A stretch of 64,000 bases of DNA from Thermococcus sp. Bubb.Bath. GTDB lineage: Archaea > Methanobacteriota_B > Thermococci > Thermococcales > Thermococcaceae. Under the pieces are notes generated by a model. The model made no database searches and was not told the DNA's origin. It saw only the letters and a list, made by a program, of their open reading frames with translations. A program made the position numbers and the translations under genes. Each line of letters opens with the position of its first letter. Positions within the stretch are counted from its first letter, which is position 1. Of the stretch, positions 7,746 to 16,996 are shown in pieces. Where the stretch lies: positions 224,011-288,010 of the forward strand of contig NZ_SNUR01000003.1 of NCBI RefSeq assembly GCF_012027595.1, given 5' to 3'.

Positions 7746-10358
7746 ACTCTCTTCCATTTTCATTCTCCTCCAACTGGCCTCTCCAATCATCGCCATTATC
7801 TTCCTGTGGAGGGCCTTTATCATCTCCCTCCTGTCCTCCATGAGAACCACATCACTTGAACCTATCGCCTCGAGGTTGAAGGCGAACGGGCTCGGAAGCT
7901 CGTTTCTCTCGAAGACGACCTTAATCTTCCCCTCCCTCACCCAGCTCAGGAAGAGCTCAGCCTTTTCGACGTCCATCTTGTCCTCCATTATTTCCCTGTA
8001 AACCTCTCTAAGGAGCGGGAAGTCCGGGTAGTGCTCCTTGAGAACCTTGAGGAGCGAAACCGCTATGACCTGCTGTCTACCAAGCCTCTTCTTCCTCCCC
8101 ACGTATCTCCTAAGAATCAGGAAGCCCCTGTTGGCAACGTGCCTGAAGCGTCTCTTCAAAAGCTCCGTGTTGTCCAGCGCCCTCTTGAGTATTTCCCTGA
8201 GATCCTCCAGCTGGAAGAGCTCCCTTATTTCGGTCTCGCTCAGCCTGGCCTCCTTTGGAACCCTAAGGAGGAAGCCGTTGTCGTTGAGGGCTATGCCGAC
8301 GTTTACACCCTTCCACCGCCCGACGGCGTATGCAAAGGCCCTGCTGAGGGCATCGTTTGCCCTTCGCCCTATCAGAGTGTGGAAGAAGTATTCATAGACC
8401 TTCTCCTTCTCTACCTCTTCAACCAGAACGGTTTCATCATCCGGAACCGTCGAATACCTCTCCTGCTCGCGGAAGTATGCTATTATTGCCTTGGCGGCCC
8501 TCTCGTCTATCCCGTACTTCTTCATGAGGAGGGACTTGGCCCGCTTGTTGTTCAACAGCCCCTTCACCTCTCCCCTGAAGCGCTGGACGTCGAGGGCCAG
8601 GTCAAAACTTAGCGGGAGCATCTCAGAGAACCAAGCGGGAATGGTGGGTTTCGCCCCTTCGCGCGGGACGACGTATATCCTGTTGCCCCTGCTCTTGATG
8701 AACTCGTACGTCCTTCCAGCCAAGACAAAGATGTCTCCCGGCATCAGCCTCTCGGCGAACTCCTCCTCAACTGTCCCGATTATCTGTTTGTCCATTGTGT
8801 AAACCCTAATCTTCGCCTCGTCTGGAATCGTTCCAACGTTCATGTAATAGATCGCCCTCGTCATCTTTCCACGCCTTCCGAACTTCCCGTCCTCCATCCA
8901 GATTTTGGCGTAGACCTTCCTGTCTTCAAGCCCCTCGTAGCCTCCGGAGAGGTACTTCAGGATGCTCATGAAGTCCTCGAAGGGAAGCTCGTGGAAGGGA
9001 TAAGCTCTCCTAACGAGCCGATAGGCCTCTTCGACCTCCCAGACCTTGTAGAGGGCCATGCCGACTATGTGCTGGACGAGGACATCAAGCGGGTTCTTTG
9101 GGATTCTGACCCTATCTAATCTTCTGTTCCTCGCGTTGTGCGCTAAAACCGTAACCTCAACGAGGTCGTCCCTGTCGAGGGCGAGGATAACGCCCTTGCT
9201 CACATCGTGGAGCCTGTGTCCAGCTCTACCTATGCGCTGGAGGGCTCGGTTAACGCTCTTTGGAGAGCCGATTAGGATGACGAGGTCTATCGTCCCTATA
9301 TCCAAACCTAACTCCAGAGATGTACTGCTGACAACCGCCCCCAGTTCTCCCCTCTTCAGCTTCCCCTCGACGTCCAGACGGACCTCTCTCGACAAGGAAG
9401 AGTGGTGAGCCTCTATCAAACCTTCAAACTCGGGAAACCTCTTTTTAAGGTTGAAGGCCACTCTCTCGGCACCGCTCCTCGTGTTGGTGAAGATGAGCGT
9501 CGTCCTGTGCTCCCTTATGAGCTCCACCAGGCGGTTGTAGAGGGCATCGCTTAGAGTTCCCGCGTCGGTGTAGATGAGGTCTTCCACAACGCTCTCAACC
9601 TTTATTTCGGTCTGCTTTGCAAAGGAGACGTCCACGATAAGGCCTGGCCTTGGGGTTCCATCGTCGTTGAAGCCAAAGACGAACTTGGCAACCTCCTCAA
9701 GCGGATGAATCGTCGCGCTCAGGCCAATCCTGATGAACTCGTTCTCGGCCATCTCCTGGAGCCTCTCAATGCTCAGCGCAAGGTGTGAGCCGCGCTTGTT
9801 TTCAGCGAGTGCGTGGACTTCGTCAATGATGACGTACTTTACCGTCTTCAGCCTCTCGCCGAACTTGGGGGCGTTCAAGGCTATCGCAAGGCTCTCAGGG
9901 GTGGTTATCAGGATGTGGGGCGGCTTCTTCACCATCTTGCTCTTCTGATAACTGGATGTGTCGCTCGTCCTTATCCCAACCCTTATTTCAGGCAGGTCAT
10001 AGCCGAGTTCCTTGGCCACTTCCTGTATCTCAGCCAGCGGCCCCTCAAGGTTTCTCTTGATGTCGTTGTTCAGGGCCCTAAGGGGTGAGACGTAGAGGAC
10101 GTAGATTTTATCCTCAAGCTTTCCCTCTTTTCCGAGAAGAATCAGTTCGTTTATGGCGGAGAGAAAGGCGGAGAGAGTCTTTCCGGAGCCGGTGGGGGAG
10201 GAGATGAGGACGTTCTCTCCCTTGTGGATTTCAAGAACAGCATATCTCTGGGGAGGGGTGAAGGTGTCAAACTCCCGCTTAAACCACTCCCTAACCGGCT
10301 CGCTCAGAATGGAGTATATCTCCTCGTCCTCGTACCCCCTTTCGGCCCACCGTATCAT
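7719..10358 (-). CDS. Lhr-type superfamily 2 DNA/RNA helicase
   Basis: The 879-aa protein has a full SF2 helicase core: Q-motif region FTPPQRYAV, Walker [10 protein letters not shown] (about residues 53-61), [13 protein letters not shown] box, SATIHP and QRIGRAGHR. The long C-terminal region (about residues 440-879, winged-helix and Lhr-specific domains) and total length match archaeal Lhr2 helicases, which unwind DNA and DNA:RNA hybrids and are linked to repair. Start at ATG 10358, with a minus-strand TATA-like TTTTTAATC about 25 bp upstream, so it may be near-leaderless. It follows the metallophosphoesterase gene by 46 bp on the same strand. Confidence 0.93.
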   Translation of the reverse strand: MIRWAERGYEDEEIYSILSEPVREWFKREFDTFTPPQRYAVLEIHKGENVLISSPTGSGKTLSAFLSAINELILLGKEGKLEDKIYVLYVSPLRALNNDIKRNLEGPLAEIQEVAKELGYDLPEIRVGIRTSDTSSYQKSKMVKKPPHILITTPESLAIALNAPKFGERLKTVKYVIIDEVHALAENKRGSHLALSIERLQEMAENEFIRIGLSATIHPLEEVAKFVFGFNDDGTPRPGLIVDVSFAKQTEIKVESVVEDLIYTDAGTLSDALYNRLVELIREHRTTLIFTNTRSGAERVAFNLKKRFPEFEGLIEAHHSSLSREVRLDVEGKLKRGELGAVVSSTSLELGLDIGTIDLVILIGSPKSVNRALQRIGRAGHRLHDVSKGVILALDRDDLVEVTVLAHNARNRRLDRVRIPKNPLDVLVQHIVGMALYKVWEVEEAYRLVRRAYPFHELPFEDFMSILKYLSGGYEGLEDRKVYAKIWMEDGKFGRRGKMTRAIYYMNVGTIPDEAKIRVYTMDKQIIGTVEEEFAERLMPGDIFVLAGRTYEFIKSRGNRIYVVPREGAKPTIPAWFSEMLPLSFDLALDVQRFRGEVKGLLNNKRAKSLLMKKYGIDERAAKAIIAYFREQERYSTVPDDETVLVEEVEKEKVYEYFFHTLIGRRANDALSRAFAYAVGRWKGVNVGIALNDNGFLLRVPKEARLSETEIRELFQLEDLREILKRALDNTELLKRRFRHVANRGFLILRRYVGRKKRLGRQQVIAVSLLKVLKEHYPDFPLLREVYREIMEDKMDVEKAELFLSWVREGKIKVVFERNELPSPFAFNLEAIGSSDVVLMEDRREMIKALHRKIMAMIGEASWRRMKMEESSEDGYLLL

Positions 10359-10404
10359 GATCGGTACTTCTTAGGTTCGATTAAAAACTTTTTGGCTTCC
10401 AAAA

Positions 10405-11094
10405 TCAAACCAAACTTAGCTTTCTCAGGGCATCCATAAGCTTCCCCAGCTCTCCAAAGTCGAGTACTTCATCCCCCAGCGGCACCAGAACCCTGAGCTT
10501 CGAGATATCAAACTTTCGAAGGAATGGAGAAACTATCTCCCTCGTCACATCGTTCCCGTAGGCCCAGGGGCTGAAAGCTGGAAGGACTATCAGTTCTTCT
10601 CCTGCCAGAAATGCCGGGACCTTTATCGCGGCACCAACCTCATCTCTCAACCTTATAGCAGGATGCTCATGGCCGATTATGAAGCGCTTTCCTCTCACAA
10701 GCTTGTGGCCGTGAACGACCTTCCAGCCGGAGAGCTCAAGTTCGTCTACTATCTCAACCCCCAGTTCCCGGAGCCAGAGGATTCCAACGTCGTGGTTGCC
10801 CCGGACGAGAATTATCTCATCAACAAGCCCGTTAATCCCTTCAAAGAACGTCCTAAGCTCCTGCATCTCCCTCTTCAACGGAACAAAGGAGTGCTTGAGG
10901 TCGCCGTCTATGATGAGCCTCTTAGGCTTCTCCTTTTTAAGAAGCCCTTGGAGAGAGGAGATTAGCTCGTCCAAGAGCTTGGGGATGTAGTGGCCCTCGC
11001 TAACCATAGCCTCCTCGAAGCCTACGTGGAGGTCGGCGACGATTAGGGTATTCCCAATCTTCAGCGCTTTCTCGGGGAGGAACTCAAACTTCAT
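10405..11094 (-). CDS. Calcineurin-like metallophosphoesterase (archaeal SbcD-related type)
   Basis: The 229-aa protein shows the metal-binding motifs of the superfamily: ADLHVGFE, IDGDLKH, RGNHDVG, WKVVHGHKLV and IIGHEHP. It matches the small archaeal phosphoesterase group related to SbcD/Mre11 nucleases (ICC-like). In bacteria similar proteins often travel with Lhr helicases and DNA ligase; here the Lhr-type helicase gene lies 46 bp downstream on the same strand. A joint DNA repair role is therefore plausible. No membrane segment is visible. Confidence 0.9.
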   Translation of the reverse strand: MKFEFLPEKALKIGNTLIVADLHVGFEEAMVSEGHYIPKLLDELISSLQGLLKKEKPKRLIIDGDLKHSFVPLKREMQELRTFFEGINGLVDEIILVRGNHDVGILWLRELGVEIVDELELSGWKVVHGHKLVRGKRFIIGHEHPAIRLRDEVGAAIKVPAFLAGEELIVLPAFSPWAYGNDVTREIVSPFLRKFDISKLRVLVPLGDEVLDFGELGKLMDALRKLSLV

Positions 11095-11129
11095 GGAGAA
11101 AAGTTAGAAAGGGGGTTAAAAACCCTAAC

Positions 11130-12254
11130 TCAATCGAGCACCAGCTCGACCCAGTTTTCCCTCCCGAGCTTGTAAACGCGGACGAGACCGCGCTCTTCGA
11201 GCCTCTTGAACATCCTCCATGCTGTCGTCTTCGGAAGGCCGAGTGCGTCCCTAACCTTGGACTGGGGTGCCTTTCCGCCGTTTTCGACGAGGTATATCAG
11301 GGCTCCCCTCTCGTCGTCGTTGAGGTCCGGGATGGACTCGATCTTCTCCCTGAACCTCTGGAGTGCCTCCGGGCTTGCGCCGCTCTCGACTTTTTCAGGA
11401 CCACTTCGACGGCGCAGGTAGAGATAGGCGCCGCCAGCGATCACCAGGATACCTATTAGGGCACCTATTATTTTTCCCGTCGATGAGCCGCCCGTTCCAC
11501 CACCGGGGGTTGTTGTGGTCGTTCCGGTGGATGAGGTGGAAGTTGTCGTGGATGTCGTGGTAGTGCTTGTGGATGAAGAGGAAGCTGGTGAAGTGGAGGT
11601 AGAGGAGGTTGATGTTGTCGTCCCACCAGAGGGTATCGTCGAGGTAGTGGAAGGTGAAGAGGTCGTTGAGGAGGTGGATGACGTCGATGAAGTTGAAGAG
11701 CTAGAAGTGCTCGTTGAGCCCTGACCACCGGAAGAAGACGTTGTCGTGGTCGTCTGGACTGGGATTATGTAGGAGACGCTGACGTTCCCAGGGGGCATGA
11801 CTATTGTGTTCCCCCGTATTTCAAGTGGGATATTGCTGAGGTCGGTTACTATGGCACCCCCTGGCAGGGTTATCGAAACCTCCACAGGGCTCTGGAGGGA
11901 GACCGTCCACACGGGCCCCTCCTTTGACGTCAGGTCAGGAGTGTAATAGGAGACGAGCACTTCACTAGCGTTTCCAAAATAAACAGTGGCATCGGTCCCG
12001 TTGATATCCGCGGGAAGGACGTTTCCGTTCTCGTCCAGCGCAATGAACCCATCCACGTTGCTCCCAAGGAGGGGAACATCGAGCACCACTGTGTAGTTGG
12101 CAGTTAAGACGGTCTCGTTGACGAGGACGTAGCCATCGGGATAAACCGTCAAGGAGAGGGACTCGGTGTACTGCGCCGAGACTGTTGGGAGGGTAAACAA
12201 GGCCAGGATGAACGTGAAAACCATCAGTGAGCCCATGACACGGGCATTCTTCAT
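11130..12254 (-). CDS. Membrane-anchored winged-helix regulator with Ser/Thr-rich stalk
   Basis: Start at ATG 12252-12254, just after GGAGGTGAAAAA (374 aa); a longer reading to 12308 has no RBS. Residues 1-28 are a signal peptide (SLMVFTFILALFTLPTVSA). Residues about 29-180 form an extracellular beta-rich domain with N-glycosylation sequons. About 185-265 is an almost pure Ser/Thr stalk, probably O-glycosylated. One membrane span (IIGALIGILVIAGGAYLYL) follows. The cytoplasmic end (about 300-374) is a winged helix: LVENGGKAPQSKVRDALGLPKTTAWRMFKRLEERG. This is a one-protein sensor, with a surface domain outside and DNA-binding domain inside. Its target genes are unknown; the secreted protein just upstream is a candidate. 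Confidence 0.87.
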   Translation of the reverse strand: MKNARVMGSLMVFTFILALFTLPTVSAQYTESLSLTVYPDGYVLVNETVLTANYTVVLDVPLLGSNVDGFIALDENGNVLPADINGTDATVYFGNASEVLVSYYTPDLTSKEGPVWTVSLQSPVEVSITLPGGAIVTDLSNIPLEIRGNTIVMPPGNVSVSYIIPVQTTTTTSSSGGQGSTSTSSSSTSSTSSTSSTTSSPSTTSTIPSGGTTTSTSSTSTSPASSSSTSTTTTSTTTSTSSTGTTTTTPGGGTGGSSTGKIIGALIGILVIAGGAYLYLRRRSGPEKVESGASPEALQRFREKIESIPDLNDDERGALIYLVENGGKAPQSKVRDALGLPKTTAWRMFKRLEERGLVRVYKLGRENWVELVLD

Positions 12255-12384
12255 TTTTTCACCTCCTTCATCCACCCCATGAGATTTTTTCCTTACTCCA
12301 CCAAACACACTAACAGGAACATTGTTTAAAACGTTTCCCCGAGAGCAGGCTTAACCGCTGAATTAGGAGAGGCCCTCAAAAAAA

Positions 12385-12448
12385 CAAATAGGGATCGTAA
12401 ATTAAAAAGAAATTCAAGGAAGAAAAAATGAAGATAAAAGTCGGTGAA
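12385..12448 (-). terminator. T-rich intrinsic terminator
   Basis: Immediately after the TGA of the 12449-13456 gene, the minus strand reads several runs of T (TTTTATCTTCATTTTTTC, then CTTTTTAA). Oligo-T tracts without a stem are the common Thermococcales termination signal. Confidence 0.5.
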
Positions 12449-13456
12449 TCAGTGGTGGCCGTGACCCACGCCACGTCCTCCACCGTAGTGCACCGGCCAG
12501 TACATGCCCTCGTGCTTCTGGATCCACCTGAGCCTGAAAGCGGCCATCCTGATGTCAGGGAGGGACGTTTTGATGAGCTGGAGGGCCTCCTTAATTTTGC
12601 CCTCCCTGATGAGCTCAGTCACGTTCTGCCTGAGCTGGATGAGCTGCTGGGTGAGGTTCTTGATGACGCTGACATTTGCTCCCGTAAAGTTCTGGAGCCT
12701 CTCAAGGGCCCTTATCTGCATGTCAAGCTTCCGGGAAAAGGCGTTTGCGATGCCATGAGCGTGCTCCACGACGAACTGCCTCATGAGCCCCCTAATTGCC
12801 TGGTCAAGCTGTCCCCTGAGCTCCCTCGCTCTGGGCAGATCAGTCCTGAGGGCGGTTGCGTTGCCGCTCATCGCATCGACCACAACCTTCTTGTAGGCTT
12901 CCCTGGTTGCATTGTAGAGCTCCTCCACTTTCGTCACGTTGAGGCCCTGCGCCTCAGCGGTCTTTATCAGCATCTTCACATGGAGGAAGTACCCCCTCAT
13001 GCGGAGTGCCTCGACCCTCGCGATTGTGCAGTTGTTTGGTTTCACTGGTTCAATCTTGCCCGCCTGCATAATAAGCACGCGCTTGTAGTCCCTCATCGCG
13101 GCAATGGCCGTGTGAATTGCCTCCTTGTAGCTCCCATTGTAATAAAGTGCCCATGCCTCCGTTCTAAGCTCCCCGGCGTTCTTGAAGAGTTCAACCGTCT
13201 CGTTGCTCACGTTGGTTGAGTTGGCCATGAGCTCAGACGTGTAGTTTGCCAGTCTGTCCACGATGCTCAGGAGGTCCTTCGCGGCCCTCTGGAGGGCGGT
13301 TACGCTCATGGTAACATTGGCCGTTGTGTTGGGGGCATTCCCATGTCCACTCTTCTCCTGAGCGCCGCTGGTGTTCCCTGCCAGTGCATAGGCCGGAACT
13401 ATTGCCATTGTCATTATGAGTACAATCCCCACCACCAAAACCTTTCTCCCCACCAT
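12449..13456 (-). CDS. Secreted helical glycoprotein-like protein with His-rich tail
   Basis: The 335-aa protein starts with a signal peptide (KVLVVGIVLIMTMAIVPAYALA), followed by a Gly/Asn-rich segment and a long region of predicted alpha helices with heptad-like leucines. There are many N-x-S/T sequons (NTT, NVT, NYT, NST, NVS, NET, NGS, NCT), as expected for an exported archaeal protein. It ends with a Gly/His-rich tail (GGGRGVGHGHH) that could bind metal. No anchor is seen, so it is probably secreted or surface-bound through a partner. A minus-strand TATA (CATATACAAT, about 13485-13494) precedes it. The family is not recognised. Confidence 0.82.
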   Translation of the reverse strand: MVGRKVLVVGIVLIMTMAIVPAYALAGNTSGAQEKSGHGNAPNTTANVTMSVTALQRAAKDLLSIVDRLANYTSELMANSTNVSNETVELFKNAGELRTEAWALYYNGSYKEAIHTAIAAMRDYKRVLIMQAGKIEPVKPNNCTIARVEALRMRGYFLHVKMLIKTAEAQGLNVTKVEELYNATREAYKKVVVDAMSGNATALRTDLPRARELRGQLDQAIRGLMRQFVVEHAHGIANAFSRKLDMQIRALERLQNFTGANVSVIKNLTQQLIQLRQNVTELIREGKIKEALQLIKTSLPDIRMAAFRLRWIQKHEGMYWPVHYGGGRGVGHGHH

Positions 13457-13606
13457 GCCTCATCACCATGAGTACCTGCAACGCCATTGTATATGAGGGA
13501 TTCGCCGAAACCTGAAGGAAGAATTCGTTTCAGAATGTTCCAATATCATAACATAGGTACTAAAAGTTTTCAAAGGCATATCAAACCCTGATAAAGTATT
13601 GAAAAA

Positions 13607-13888
13607 TCAAACGACCCCATTATTTTCGAGTTCTCTGACGAGCAAGGCTATGTTACATATTCCCTCCAACACGCTTTCAAAATTCGGAGTCTCCCCAAAT
13701 TGAGCAAACAGCGAGCCAAAGTTGGGGTGCCACGCGTCGACCTGCTCTCTCCCCTTTGCAGCGATGATATACACGACCCAGCCCTTCTCCTTGAGAACCT
13801 CCACGAGCTTCCAGGCACTAGTCATGTCGCCTTCATCCCGTATTTCGATTCCATACTCCTCACGAACCTTATCGAACAGCTCGTTCAT
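13607..13888 (-). CDS. Small hypothetical protein, 93 aa
   Basis: This is a compact soluble alpha/beta protein beginning MNELFDKVREEYGIEIRDEG, with the ATG preceded by GGTGAGAGC. It contains a conserved-looking EKGWVVYIIAAKGREQVD core and a charged C-terminal helix. No known domain or catalytic motif is recognised. Base use and a good RBS argue that it is real. It lies alone between the secreted protein and the TauE pair, all on the minus strand. Confidence 0.72.
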   Translation of the reverse strand: MNELFDKVREEYGIEIRDEGDMTSAWKLVEVLKEKGWVVYIIAAKGREQVDAWHPNFGSLFAQFGETPNFESVLEGICNIALLVRELENNGVV

Positions 13889-13928
13889 GCTCTCACCGGA
13901 GTGAGTTAGAAGGACGGTTAATAAACTT

Positions 13929-14705
13929 TCATAGGAGCATCTTGAGCGCGACGATGATGAGTAGAACCGCGAATATTCTCTTTATGAAAACCGGACGGAG
14001 GCGGTGGACGGCCAAGGCACCGTAGTGGGCACCGATTATCAGCCCGGGGGCAAGGAGGAGGGCAGCGTGGAGGTCAACCTGGCCGAGGCGGTAGTGGCCG
14101 ATTGTACCCGCGAGCGCCGTGAAAAAGAGTGAGAGGCTGGAAGTCCCCACGGAGTACCCCATCGGAAGGCCGATGTAGGTGTGGAAGAGGGGGACGTTTA
14201 AAACGCCGCCGCTTATACCAAGGAGACCTGAAGTTAAACCCGCGAGGATTCCAACCAAGGGGACGCGCCGGTAGTTTATCTCTCCTGCTGTTTCGTTATG
14301 GCATTCGCCCCTGCTACGGAAGAGGGAGTACGTCAGGTAAAGGAGGAGCCCCGCAAAGATTACCTTCAGCGGTCGGGTGGGGATAAGCGAAGATAAGTAA
14401 GCCCCGATGACAGCGAACGGCATGGAAAAAGTCTCTTTTATCAGGACGACGCGGAAAAGAACTGCTCCCCTGCGGAGGTGAGTGTAGGCGGAGGCAAGGG
14501 CGCTTATGGTTATGCACGCAAGACTCGTGCCTATAGCTAAGTGAATCGGCTCGCCGAGGATGACTAGGGTTGGAACTATCAGGAAGCCGCCGCCTACCCC
14601 AAGGAGACCGGCGATGAAGCCTATGCCGAGTCCAAGGACGAAGTTCAGCAGATAGTTGAGCATGAAGCGTGATACCCTAAGGGAATTAAAAATCATTCGG
14701 CTCAT
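13929..14705 (-). CDS. TauE/SafE family sulfite/anion permease, paralog 1
   Basis: The 258-aa integral membrane protein has two halves each opening with a G-x-GGG motif: GFIAGLLGVGGGFLIVPTLV near the N-terminus and GLTSGLLGISGGVLNVPLF at about residue 155. This two-fold pattern defines the TauE/SafE (DUF81) family, thought to export sulfite, sulfoacetate or other small anions. The ATG at 14703-14705 overlaps the stop of the upstream paralog (ATGA). A second possible start is ATG 14663, which would give a cleaner N-terminal membrane helix. The two genes are clearly a tandem duplication. Confidence 0.88.
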   Translation of the reverse strand: MSRMIFNSLRVSRFMLNYLLNFVLGLGIGFIAGLLGVGGGFLIVPTLVILGEPIHLAIGTSLACITISALASAYTHLRRGAVLFRVVLIKETFSMPFAVIGAYLSSLIPTRPLKVIFAGLLLYLTYSLFRSRGECHNETAGEINYRRVPLVGILAGLTSGLLGISGGVLNVPLFHTYIGLPMGYSVGTSSLSLFFTALAGTIGHYRLGQVDLHAALLLAPGLIIGAHYGALAVHRLRPVFIKRIFAVLLIIVALKMLL

Positions 14706-15472
14706 GGAAACGGGTAACCCATCCCCTTGAGGATCATCCTTATCGCCAAGAAAGCCATCACGACGGCAAAGGCCCTCGTAAGCTGTGATGCCCTAGTTCT
14801 CTTGGCTATTTTCGCCCCGAGCTGGGCGCCGGTTATGAGACCGGGAACAAGGAGAAGCAGCCACCCGACCTCGACGTTGCCCATGGTGTAGTGCTTTATC
14901 GCTCCTGACGTGGCGGTAAAGACTATGGCGAAGCTGGAAGTGGCAACCGCGTAGTGTATCGGGAGGCCCATGTATGTTAGGAAAGGTACGTTTATCGCCC
15001 CACCACCGATTCCGAGAAGGCCACTGGCTATTCCCGCGATGAAACCGCCGATAGGGATGATTTTGTAGTCAAGTTTGACCTCCTCAATTCTGACCTCTTC
15101 GGGCTCAACGCTCTTCTTCCTGTATATCCTAATAGCGACGAGGAAGAGCACGGCACCGAAGATTACCTTGAGCTGAGAGGAGCTTATGTAGCTCGTTATC
15201 CATGCCCCGATGTAGGCGCCGATGACGGCCGTTGAAGCCAGCAGGAGGCCTGCCTTGTAGTGTATTCTGCGCTGCCTGTGGTAGGCTATCGCAGAGCTCA
15301 GGGATGTGAAAACGATCGCCGCGCTGGAGGTGCCAACGGCGTGGTGTATCTCAACACCGAGGAAGTTAAGAGTAGGGACTATCAGGAACCCCCCACCAAG
15401 ACCGAACATGGCAGCAAGGATACCGATGAAGACGCCAATGAAGAAATAAACACCCCAAACAAACGCCCGCAT
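14702..15472 (-). CDS. TauE/SafE family sulfite/anion permease, paralog 2
   Basis: The 256-aa membrane protein has the same two-fold layout as its downstream neighbour (GILAAMFGLGGGFLIVPTL and GIASGLLGIGGGAINVPFL). The start ATG 15470-15472 follows GGTGAAAAC. The gene lies 4 bp downstream of the 15477-15935 gene and overlaps the next permease by ATGA, so the three are probably one operon. The pair may work as a heteromer or have split substrates; the sequence does not say which. No substrate can be assigned. Confidence 0.88.
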   Translation of the reverse strand: MRAFVWGVYFFIGVFIGILAAMFGLGGGFLIVPTLNFLGVEIHHAVGTSSAAIVFTSLSSAIAYHRQRRIHYKAGLLLASTAVIGAYIGAWITSYISSSQLKVIFGAVLFLVAIRIYRKKSVEPEEVRIEEVKLDYKIIPIGGFIAGIASGLLGIGGGAINVPFLTYMGLPIHYAVATSSFAIVFTATSGAIKHYTMGNVEVGWLLLLVPGLITGAQLGAKIAKRTRASQLTRAFAVVMAFLAIRMILKGMGYPFP

Positions 15473-15476
15473 GTTT

Positions 15477-15935
15477 TCACCACTCGAAGGTTACCGCCTC
15501 CACGAGTTTGACGAGCGCCTCGAAGTCCTCGTCCATGTATTCTTTTGGCAGGCCGATGCCCTCCTCCCCGGCCCAGATCAGCGGAAGGTCGTTCTTCTCA
15601 GCTATCTCCACAAGCCTCTCAGGAACCGCTCCAATGACGACTCCTTTACCTGGCTCAGCGTCGAAGAAGGACAGCTTAATCACGATCCCCTCGAAATCTG
15701 GCCTGAATCCGAAGGCAAAGACGTTCCTCCCTGGAATGTCGTGGTCCGTTAAGTCTTCTATCGCCTCAATGAGGGCCTTCACTAATGCCCACTCACTCTC
15801 AGGATTCTCAACGTAGAAAGCCAGTCTGTCGTAAACTTCTCCTTCCTCATCCACCAGCTCGGTGTAGATTCCCCCTCCAGTCTCAAGCGGGGGACTGTAA
15901 GGTTCAAGGAGTTCTTTAAGCTCGTCCATCCACAT
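15477..15935 (-). CDS. Hypothetical protein, 152 aa
   Basis: Start at ATG 15933-15935 with GAGGTGGGGAAC in front; an in-frame GTG nine bases earlier lies inside that RBS. The product is acidic and soluble, mixing helices and strands. It begins MWMDELKELLEPY and contains GRNVFAFGFRPDFEGIVIKL and EGIGLPKEYMDEDF. I do not recognise the family. It sits between the 2-hydroxyacid dehydrogenase (10 bp upstream) and the TauE pair (4 bp downstream), so it is co-transcribed with both. Confidence 0.78.
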   Translation of the reverse strand: MWMDELKELLEPYSPPLETGGGIYTELVDEEGEVYDRLAFYVENPESEWALVKALIEAIEDLTDHDIPGRNVFAFGFRPDFEGIVIKLSFFDAEPGKGVVIGAVPERLVEIAEKNDLPLIWAGEEGIGLPKEYMDEDFEALVKLVEAVTFEW

Positions 15936-15945
15936 GTTCCCCACC

Positions 15946-16947
15946 TCAAAGCATCTTTACTTTCTCTGGCGGGCGGATCTTCACGACCTCCCTGTTCACG
16001 AGGGTATCTGGAACTTCCCCGCGGAGAACAGCGAGGAGGTTCCTTACGGCCTGGAAGCCCATGTCTTCCATCGCTTCCTTTGAAAGGCCAGCGTGGTGAG
16101 GGGTTAGGACGGTCTCCCACTCGTACTTGAAGAGCTGGTGTTCAGTCACCGGTTCCTTCTCAAAGACGTCAGTCGCGTAGCCCTTAAGCTTACCTTCCTC
16201 GATGGCCTTAACGACGGCCTTCTCGTCCACGAGCGTTCCCCTGCCAATGTTGACGAGGTACTTACCCTTAAGGAGCTTTAATCTCTCCTCGTTGATGATG
16301 TGGTAGGTTTCAGGCGTAGCGGGAAGGGCAAGGATGACAATATCGCTCTCCTTCAAAACTTCATCGAGCGGGAAATATTTCGCCCCGACTTCCGCCTCAA
16401 CCTCCTCCTTCCTTGAGCGAGACCAGTAGATTATCTCCGTCCCCATTGCCTTCATTCTCCTCGCTATGCCCTTTCCAATGGCCCCCATGCCGAGAATTCC
16501 GACCTTCTTTCCGTAGACGGTCTCGATGTCCTTGAACGCGCTCCATATCATTGCGTGGCTCTCCCACTTTCCGGAGCGTATGAGTCTGTCGGTGTAGGGG
16601 ATTTTCCTGAGGAGGGCTATCGTCAGACCGACGGCGAACTCCGCCACCGCCTCGCTAAGCCAGCCGGAGACCTTGGTGACGTATATCCCCTTCTCGGTCG
16701 CGGCATCAACGTCAACGTGGTCGTAGCCGGCCGAGTGGCAGCTTATGACCTTTAACCTCCCGGCCTTCTTGATAACTTCTCTTGGAACGGGATTTAGGGG
16801 GGAGACTATTAGTCCGTCGTAGTCCTTGATCTTCTCGGCTAACTCCTCGACGCTGGGATAGAGCAAGAAATCGACGTCAGCATACTTCTTCAGCTCCTCA
16901 ACGGGCTTGCTCTTCATCTTGAAGATAACCAAAACCTCTGGCTTCAT
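15946..16947 (-). CDS. D-isomer-specific 2-hydroxyacid dehydrogenase (glyoxylate/hydroxypyruvate reductase-like)
   Basis: Start at ATG 16945-16947 after GGTGATACG (333 aa). The NAD(P)-binding Rossmann fold is seen as KVGILGMGAIGKGIARRM (about residues 150-167). The catalytic triad is present: Arg in NIGRGTLVD, Glu in DVFEKEP and His in LTPHHAG. The length equals that of Thermococcales glyoxylate reductase, but the sequence differs throughout, so this is a paralog. It reduces a 2-keto acid to a D-2-hydroxy acid, or the reverse; glyoxylate, hydroxypyruvate and phosphonate-type substrates are all possible. A HAD hydrolase gene lies 49 bp upstream on the same strand. Confidence 0.9.
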   Translation of the reverse strand: MKPEVLVIFKMKSKPVEELKKYADVDFLLYPSVEELAEKIKDYDGLIVSPLNPVPREVIKKAGRLKVISCHSAGYDHVDVDAATEKGIYVTKVSGWLSEAVAEFAVGLTIALLRKIPYTDRLIRSGKWESHAMIWSAFKDIETVYGKKVGILGMGAIGKGIARRMKAMGTEIIYWSRSRKEEVEAEVGAKYFPLDEVLKESDIVILALPATPETYHIINEERLKLLKGKYLVNIGRGTLVDEKAVVKAIEEGKLKGYATDVFEKEPVTEHQLFKYEWETVLTPHHAGLSKEAMEDMGFQAVRNLLAVLRGEVPDTLVNREVVKIRPPEKVKML

Positions 16948-16996
16948 CGTATCACCGTTAAGATATGCGTCGAAAAAGTTAATAAACCTGTCGGGC

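Noticed and set aside
8031..8612. 193-codon plus-strand frame inside the helicase gene
   Set aside because: The helicase frame carries all SF2 motifs; the opposite frame shows no family feature.
11480..11730. Apparent simple repeat coding for Ser/Thr
   Set aside because: It is not a CRISPR or microsatellite locus; it is in frame and forms the stalk of the membrane regulator.
12428..13219. Long open plus-strand frame (263 codons) opposite the secreted helical protein
   Set aside because: No RBS or promoter, and the minus-strand frame has a signal peptide, glycosylation sequons and a TATA box; the plus frame is a product of codon bias.
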